Shown here in pieces: positions 14,937 to 18,727 of a stretch of 18,727 nt of DNA (the first letter of the stretch is position 1; every line of letters starts with the position of its first letter). The stretch comes from DHVE2 group archaeon (GTDB lineage Archaea > Thermoplasmatota > Thermoplasmata > Thermoplasmatales > Aciduliprofundaceae): NCBI GenBank assembly GCA_026986135.1, contig JALSPD010000015.1, positions 1 through 18,727 of the forward strand. Reading direction: 5' to 3'. The notes beneath the pieces are model-generated. The model had not been told where the DNA came from, made no database searches, and was given only the letters and a program-made list of their open reading frames with translations. The translations under genes were made by a program, and so were the position numbers.

Positions 14937-14952
14937 GAAAAAATCCTTTTTC
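14937..14952. terminator. Possible bidirectional T-run terminator between FEN1 and 5S rRNA
   Basis: GAAAAAATCCTTTTTC gives a T5 run for plus-strand transcripts leaving FEN1 and a T6 run (14943-14938 on the minus strand) about 42 nt after the 5S 3' end. Short T-runs are the usual archaeal termination signal, and this one suits both convergent genes. Confidence 0.5.
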
Positions 14953-14984
14953 ACCGATTACTTATGCAAAATGTTTATAGGAGT

Positions 14985-15108
14985 GGGTGACAGCGAACCG
15001 TGCTTCCCGGGAGCTCGCGCATCCCAGTACGCACACGGTACGCAGGCGGGCTTAACTTCCGGGTTCGGGATGGGACCGGGTGTTGCCCCGCCGCTATGAC
15101 CGTCACCC
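14985..15108 (-). rRNA. rrf: 5S ribosomal RNA
   Basis: About 124 nt on the minus strand. The ends pair (GGGUGACGG with CUGUCACCC, closing helix I). The conserved core is present: AUAGCGGCGGGG, CCCGGUCCCAUCCCGAACCCGG with the loop containing GAAGUUAAG, and then GUACUGGGAU. It is strongly GC-rich compared with the flanks, as in thermophiles. No 16S or 23S gene lies on either side in the window, so this 5S is unlinked, as known for Thermoplasmatales. Mature ends may differ by a few bases. It lies 20 nt behind the tbp stop codon on the same strand. Confidence 0.97.
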
Positions 15109-15128
15109 AAGGGGGATATGGGGAAGGA

Positions 15129-15140
15129 CTATATATTATT
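15129..15140 (-). promoter_or_regulatory. TATA box of 5S rRNA, inside the 3' end of tbp
   Basis: The minus strand reads AATAATATATAG. These bases are also the last codons and the stop of tbp (Asn-Ile-stop). The box is centred 26-27 nt before the 5S 5' end at 15108, the normal archaeal TATA-to-start distance. Confidence 0.7.
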
Positions 15141-15698
15141 TTCGTCTATCAGCCCAACGTTCTTCAGATCGGCTTTGAGTTTCTTTATTGCCTCCACAAT
15201 TTCCTCTTTTTTCTTAGCACCTGTGCATACTACTTTTCCTGAGCCGAAAAGCAGCAGCACGACTTTTGGATCCTCTACCCTGTATACCAGACCCGGGAAC
15301 TGCTCTGGCTCGTACTCCACATTTTCCAGTCCAAGACTAAGGGCAATTTTCGTTAGATTGAGTTCGGTTCCAAGATCGTATACTGCAACGATGTTCTGAA
15401 CCACTATCTTTGGATTATCGTAGACATCAATACCTGCTTGTTTCAGTTTTTTTACCAGGATATCAATGGTCTTTTTAACACTCTCAATATCTTTTGCACC
15501 TGTACAGTTTACCTTCCCACTTCTGAAAATGAGAACAGCAGTCTTCGGCTCTTTAAGACGATATATGAGACCGGGGAACTGCTCAGGTTCATACTCTGCC
15601 CCATCAAGGGTCAATGCAATTTTACCCAGATCAAGTTTTTCTGCAAGTGCGGTGGAAGCCACTATGTTTTCAATCTGAACCTTTTCTTCATCGCCCAT
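15129..15698 (-). CDS. tbp: TATA-box-binding protein TBP
   Basis: This 189-residue general transcription factor bends promoter DNA and recruits TFB and RNA polymerase. It consists of two imperfect direct repeats, each with IxNIVA, KIAL, EYEPEQFPGL, Y-R, (F)xSGKV-CTGAK and a closing helix (first about 8-85, second about 99-178). The frame is open farther upstream, but I chose the ATG at 15698 (MGDEEKVQ) because GGTGAT (15708-15703) sits 4 nt ahead and archaeal TBPs have this length; the ATG at 15704 overlaps that SD. The acidic C-terminal tail is short. tbp is directly followed by 5S rRNA with no T-run between, so read-through into 5S is likely. Confidence 0.97.
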   Translation of the reverse strand: MGDEEKVQIENIVASTALAEKLDLGKIALTLDGAEYEPEQFPGLIYRLKEPKTAVLIFRSGKVNCTGAKDIESVKKTIDILVKKLKQAGIDVYDNPKIVVQNIVAVYDLGTELNLTKIALSLGLENVEYEPEQFPGLVYRVEDPKVVLLLFGSGKVVCTGAKKKEEIVEAIKKLKADLKNVGLIDENNI

Positions 15699-15730
15699 GT
15701 GCATCACCTTTAAATAGGGCATGCGGAAGG

Positions 15731-15740
15731 TATATATATA
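15731..15740 (-). promoter_or_regulatory. TATA box of tbp
   Basis: An unusually clean TATATATATA is centred about 37 nt upstream of the chosen ATG, giving a start near 15709 and a leader of about 10 nt consisting almost wholly of the GGTGAT SD. Because the gene product binds this element, self-regulation is possible but not shown by sequence. Confidence 0.6.
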
Positions 15741-15874
15741 ATTCATCATCATAAACGCTCGAATCCATTTGATTACTATATGAGTTAACATTTGCGTTGT
15801 TTGGTGGAATATATTGCGCATCCTAACCGTGATTTCAGACGATTATCGTAATTACACATTAGAAAACGACAAGA

Positions 15875-15884
15875 TTAAATTAAT
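15875..15884 (+). promoter_or_regulatory. Probable TATA box of the NfnAB/SuDH operon
   Basis: TTAAATTAAT is centred about 30 nt upstream of the ATG at 15910. GAGTGAT (15898-15904) could also serve as an SD if the transcript starts earlier than predicted. Confidence 0.45.
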
Positions 15885-15909
15885 GTTTCATATTCCCGAG
15901 TGATGCCCT

Positions 15910-16740
15910 ATGTTTGAGATACTCGCTAAAAAGGAACTTGCTCCTCATATCAAGTGGATCCGTGTAAAGGCGCCGCTGGTTGCCAGAACTGCAAAGCCAG
16001 GTCAGTTCATAGTTTTGAGATTGCATGAGAGAGGCGAGCGAATTCCTCTTACCCTTTACAAATGGAATAAGGATGAAGGCTATATAGAACTCGTGTTTCA
16101 GGAGGTGGGAAAAACAACCTATGAGATGGGTACCTATGGTGTTGGAGATAAGATAATGGATATTGTGGGACCCTTGGGAAAACCCACCGAAATAGAGAAT
16201 TACGGCAACGCTGTTGTGGTAAGTGGAGGAGTAGGTGCTCCCATCGGCTACGCGGTTGCCCGTGCCCTCAAGGAGGCGGGAAATCACCTGACAGTAATAG
16301 CCGGGTTCAGAAGCAAGGATTATGTCATTCTTGAGGATGAATTTGGAAAGATAAGCGATGAGCTTCTCATAACAACCGATGATGGAAGTTACAAGAGAAA
16401 GGGATTCACGACAACAGTGCTTGAAGAGTACCTAAATCAGGGCAATAAGGTGGATTTTGTGTTCACCGTAGGTCCTGTTATAATGATGAAGCTCATAGCT
16501 GAGATAACAAGGAAATACGAGATAAAAACCCTGGCAAGCCTGAATCCTATCATGGTGGATGGCACTGGAATGTGCGGTGCCTGCCGAGTTACGGTTGGTG
16601 GGGAGATAAAATTCGCATGTGTGGATGGCCCTGACTTTGATGCTCACCAGGTTGATTTTGATGAGCTCATGCTCAGACTAAAGCAGTACAACCGCGAGGA
16701 GAAGCTTGCCTTGGAAAGATATCTTAAAGGAGGTGCCTGA
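15910..16740 (+). CDS. sudB: Ferredoxin:NADP oxidoreductase / sulfide dehydrogenase, small FAD-[2Fe-2S] subunit
   Basis: This 276-residue flavoprotein matches the small subunit of the NfnAB transhydrogenase and the P. furiosus sulfide dehydrogenase SuDH. It has an FAD domain with RIPLTLY (44-50), a nucleotide-binding domain starting VVVSGGVGAPIGYA (102-115), and a C-terminal [2Fe-2S] site. The cluster ligands appear to be three cysteines, C222 and C225 in GMCGACR and C237 in FACVDG, with D217 in MVDGTG as the likely fourth ligand, the Asp(Cys)3 type reported for SuDH. It would pass electrons between ferredoxin or polysulfide and NAD(P)H with the next gene's product. The stop is 1 nt before that gene's start. 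Related dihydroorotate dehydrogenase PyrK subunits use four cysteines, so PyrK is less likely. Confidence 0.9.
   Translation: MFEILAKKELAPHIKWIRVKAPLVARTAKPGQFIVLRLHERGERIPLTLYKWNKDEGYIELVFQEVGKTTYEMGTYGVGDKIMDIVGPLGKPTEIENYGNAVVVSGGVGAPIGYAVARALKEAGNHLTVIAGFRSKDYVILEDEFGKISDELLITTDDGSYKRKGFTTTVLEEYLNQGNKVDFVFTVGPVIMMKLIAEITRKYEIKTLASLNPIMVDGTGMCGACRVTVGGEIKFACVDGPDFDAHQVDFDELMLRLKQYNREEKLALERYLKGGA
16729..16735 (+). promoter_or_regulatory. Shine-Dalgarno site that fixes the TTG start of the large subunit
   Basis: GGAGGTG lies in the last codons of the small-subunit gene, 6 nt before the TTG at 16742. This favours 16742 over the upstream in-frame TTG at 16706. Confidence 0.65.
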
Positions 16741-16741
16741 A

Positions 16742-18175
16742 TTGGCAAAGCAGATCAAAAAGCAGAGGATTAAGGTTCCTGAGCAGGATCCTGTGGCGAG
16801 GATACATAATTTCAATGAGGTTGCCCTTGGATACACATGGGATCTGGCTGTGGAGGAAGCATCCAGATGCCTGAAATGCCCCTACAGCTACGCTCCCTGT
16901 ATAAAGGGCTGCCCTGTGAATGTGAATATACCCGGATTTATACAGAAGATTCTTGAGAGGGACATAAAGGGTGCGCTTGAGGTCATCCATACCACAAATT
17001 CCCTGCCTGGGATAACTGGTCGTGTATGCCCGCAGGAGGAGCAGTGCGAGATGAACTGCGTAATGGGCAAGCTTGGAGATAAGATAAACATAGGAAAGCT
17101 GGAGAGGTTTGTGGCCGATGAGGCCAGAAAGCAGGGAATATATCCGGACATACCTCAAGTTGAAAAGAAGGGCAAGAAGGTGGCAATAGTTGGTTCTGGT
17201 CCATCCGGGCTTACTGCAGCAGCGGACCTTGCCAAGATGGGCTACGATGTGACCATGTATGAAGCGCTTCATGAAGGTGGAGGAGTTCTCATATATGGAA
17301 TACCAGAATTCAGATTGCCCAAGGAAATCGTTCGCTACGAGCTCAAGTTCCTGAAGATGCTGGGAGTTAAGATAGTAACCAATGTGGTCATAGGGAAGAC
17401 ATTCTCCCTTTACGAGCTTCTGGATGAATATGATGCCGTGTTCCTTGGAACTGGTGCAGGAACTCCTAAATTCCTCAATCTGCCTGGAGTTAACCTGAAC
17501 GGCATATACAGCGCGAACGAATTCCTCACGCGCATAAATCTGATGAAGGCGTACCAGTTCCCCGAGTACGATACTCCAATAACCAAAGGCAAGCGTCTCG
17601 CCGTAATAGGCGCTGGCAATGTTGCAATGGATGCGGCCAGAAGCGCGCTTCGCATTGGCTATGAGGAAGTGTACATTGTTTATCGCAGAACAAGGGAGTA
17701 CATGACCGCAAGGGAAGAGGAGATAAAGCATGCCGAGGAAGAGGGTGTGAAGTTCATGTTTCTCGTATCTCCCATTGAGTTCATAGGCGATGAGAATGGC
17801 AATGTGAAGGTTCTAAAACTCATCATGAACGAGCTCGGAGAACCAGATTCATCTGGAAGAAGAAGGCCTGTTCCAATACCTGGAACGGAATTCGGGCTTG
17901 AGGTGGATGCGGTGGTTTTCGCAATAGGTCAGAAGCCAAATAAGGTCCTTTATCAGGAGGTGCCAGAGCTAAAGACAACAAAGTGGGGCACACTCATCGT
18001 TGATGAGAAGTACAGAACCACAATGCGCGGGGTTTTCGCTGGAGGAGATGCTGTGAGAGGCGAGGCGACGGTGGTTCTGGCAATGGGCGATGGAAAGAAG
18101 GCCGCAAAGGCGATTGATGAGTATCTAAACGGTGAGCCCTGGCCCGAAGAGATTAAGCCAGCCAATTTCTGGTGA
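16742..18175 (+). CDS. sudA: NfnB / sulfide dehydrogenase large subunit (glutamate synthase small-chain family)
   Basis: A protein of about 477 residues. An N-terminal iron-sulfur domain has two cysteine groups (CLKCPYSYAPCIKGCPV, then GRVCPQEEQCEMNC). An FAD-binding GSGPSGLTAA follows with GGVLIYGIPEFRLPK, then an NADPH site GAGNVAMDAA with VYRRTREYMTAR, and a closing FAD motif FAGGDAVRGEATVVLAMGDGK. This domain order is shared with the GltD chain of glutamate synthase, but no GltB is nearby, and pairing with the small subunit indicates an NfnAB/SuDH complex. It would bifurcate or confurcate electrons between NAD(P)H and ferredoxin, or reduce polysulfide. The start is TTG with a strong SD; the TTG at 16706 would add 12 residues. 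A T-rich tract follows the stop. Confidence 0.92.
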   Translation: MAKQIKKQRIKVPEQDPVARIHNFNEVALGYTWDLAVEEASRCLKCPYSYAPCIKGCPVNVNIPGFIQKILERDIKGALEVIHTTNSLPGITGRVCPQEEQCEMNCVMGKLGDKINIGKLERFVADEARKQGIYPDIPQVEKKGKKVAIVGSGPSGLTAAADLAKMGYDVTMYEALHEGGGVLIYGIPEFRLPKEIVRYELKFLKMLGVKIVTNVVIGKTFSLYELLDEYDAVFLGTGAGTPKFLNLPGVNLNGIYSANEFLTRINLMKAYQFPEYDTPITKGKRLAVIGAGNVAMDAARSALRIGYEEVYIVYRRTREYMTAREEEIKHAEEEGVKFMFLVSPIEFIGDENGNVKVLKLIMNELGEPDSSGRRRPVPIPGTEFGLEVDAVVFAIGQKPNKVLYQEVPELKTTKWGTLIVDEKYRTTMRGVFAGGDAVRGEATVVLAMGDGKKAAKAIDEYLNGEPWPEEIKPANFW

Positions 18176-18202
18176 TTTTTTACTATTTTTCCCTGTATTT
18201 TT
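18176..18202 (+). terminator. T-rich terminator after the NfnAB/SuDH operon
   Basis: Three T-runs (TTTTT, TTTTT, TTTTT) within 27 bases directly after the stop codon match the usual archaeal termination signal. The convergent broken membrane-protein gene ends at 18201. Confidence 0.55.
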
Positions 18203-18587
18203 ATCTGTAGTTAGCAATGGTTGCTTTGGTGATTGAATCAAATATATAGAAAAATAACGCTTTGGCGTAGCTTGTGTATTTTATGGAGGGTTCATAGCAG
18301 TCGCAGAGGGCAACGACACCTGTGAGAAAGATGAATACAAAAAGAAGAAGAGAATCAATAAGCACAAGCATAATTATGCCGGGTTTATCCAGAATCTCTT
18401 TCCTCTTTGCGGCGATTAAGATCAAGAGAAGAATGAAAGAGAATAGGAGCACCATGGCCAGGTCGCCAGGTCATGCTCCTGCACAGTTAACTGGAAGTGG
18501 CATGGTGAGGATTTTCAACAGGAGATAGAGCCACATCAATGTGTTGATGGAATACAGAATAATTCCCAGTTCTATTTTTCCGTACAT
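18201..18587 (-). pseudogene. Small membrane-protein gene interrupted by one in-frame TGA
   Basis: Two minus-strand frames, 18585-18587 back to the TGA at 18473-18471 and 18455 back to 18201, are in the same phase and separated only by that TGA and five sense codons. Read through, they give a protein of about 128 codons: membrane span 1 (about 8-28), a loop with PVNCAGA then the stop at codon 39, span 2 (45-60), a KRKE turn, span 3 (70-95), then a loop with CDC and a C-terminal tail. The ATG at 18587 has AAAGGAG directly upstream and TATA-like elements at about 18613-18633. TGA is an ordinary stop elsewhere in the window, so the gene is probably a nonsense-mutated or recently broken one. The family was not recognised. 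Confidence 0.55.
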
Positions 18588-18727
18588 CTCCTTTCGCCTT
18601 ACATCTATTATTGATTTAAACAATATAAATTTATCGCTGAAAAATATCTGTAGAAATCGCGGAGGGACGTAAGAGAACATACACAATTTTCCGAAAAATT
18701 TTTATTTATCCACATGTGTGGGATAAT

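Noticed and set aside
14973..15003. Plus-strand TATA-like TTTATA that could drive an antisense 5S RNA
   Set aside because: Short A/T-rich elements are frequent in this genome, and nothing downstream on the plus strand suggests a gene. Only mapping of 5' ends would justify it.
16724..17731. 335-codon minus-strand open frame
   Set aside because: It lies wholly antisense to the large NfnB/SuDH subunit, whose motifs are unmistakable. Its translation has no recognisable domain and a composition typical of a shadow frame.
16742..18175. Glutamate synthase small chain (GltD)
   Set aside because: Domain order fits GltD, but no GltB is present and the gene is coupled to a PyrK/SudB-like FAD-[2Fe-2S] subunit, which indicates an NfnAB/SuDH complex.
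18471..18473. Selenocysteine at the in-frame TGA
   Set aside because: The protein has no redox motif at this position, no SECIS-like stem-loop was seen nearby, and Sec use is not expected in the suggested lineage. A nonsense mutation is simpler.
1..18727. CRISPR array, tRNA genes, complete insertion sequence or prophage
   Set aside because: Reading both strands by eye showed no regularly spaced repeats, no T-loop/acceptor pattern at plausible spacing, and no intact transposase or phage genes.

Overview
The window reads as euryarchaeal DNA, most likely from a thermophilic member of the Thermoplasmata resembling Aciduliprofundum (DHVE2). Everything informational is archaeal in type: TBP, aIF1, aIF1A, RIO1, a double-KH Dim2/Pno1-like protein, FEN1 with a C-terminal PCNA-binding tail, Pth2 and archaeal TmcA. 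Many genes carry a TATA box about 26 nt upstream of the start codon, as expected for leaderless mRNAs, while operon-internal genes often have Shine-Dalgarno sites such as GGAGGTGAT. The 5S rRNA is GC-rich in AT-rich surroundings, which suggests a thermophile, and it stands apart from any 16S or 23S gene. The genus is inferred from gene content and has not been tested.

Layout, left to right. (1) 1-2422, minus: aIF1 followed 4 nt later by tmcA, which runs off the left edge. (2) 2531-6350, plus: exonuclease III; a small zinc-ribbon protein with a leaderless GTG start; a fused hexulose-6-phosphate synthase/RraA-like protein; a PHP phosphoesterase; and an SDR protein lacking the usual YxxxK residues. 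(3) 6334-7491, minus: an exported Kelch-type beta-propeller protein. (4) 7492-7883: an intergenic stretch holding a possible relic of a transposase N-terminus. (5) 7884-10735, plus: aIF1A, RIO1 and the KH protein in a tight translation/ribosome-assembly operon, followed closely by a CPA2-type cation/proton antiporter. (6) 10719-12164, minus: a membrane coiled-coil protein (DUF1616-like), Pth2 and DUF99 in an overlapping operon. (7) 12258-13682, minus: an exported NosD-type beta-helix protein. (8) 13889-14908, plus: FEN1, convergent with (9) tbp and 5S rRNA (14985-15698, minus). (10) 15910-18175, plus: a two-gene NfnAB / sulfide dehydrogenase-type flavin iron-sulfur complex. (11) 18201-18587, minus: a small membrane-protein gene broken by one in-frame TGA.

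Most of the window is housekeeping. Translation initiation and ribosome maturation (aIF1, aIF1A, RIO1, KH protein, TmcA, Pth2, 5S) sit beside transcription (TBP), DNA repair and replication (exonuclease III, FEN1), sugar-phosphate metabolism and redox balancing. The most notable observations are the 5S rRNA promoter written into the last codons of tbp, the identical 25-residue VPEL-type C-terminal architecture in both exported proteins, the in-frame TGA in the membrane-protein gene, and the possible transposase relic. I did not find a clearly novel multi-gene system such as a defence island or biosynthetic cluster. There is no CRISPR array, and no tRNA gene was recognised by eye.
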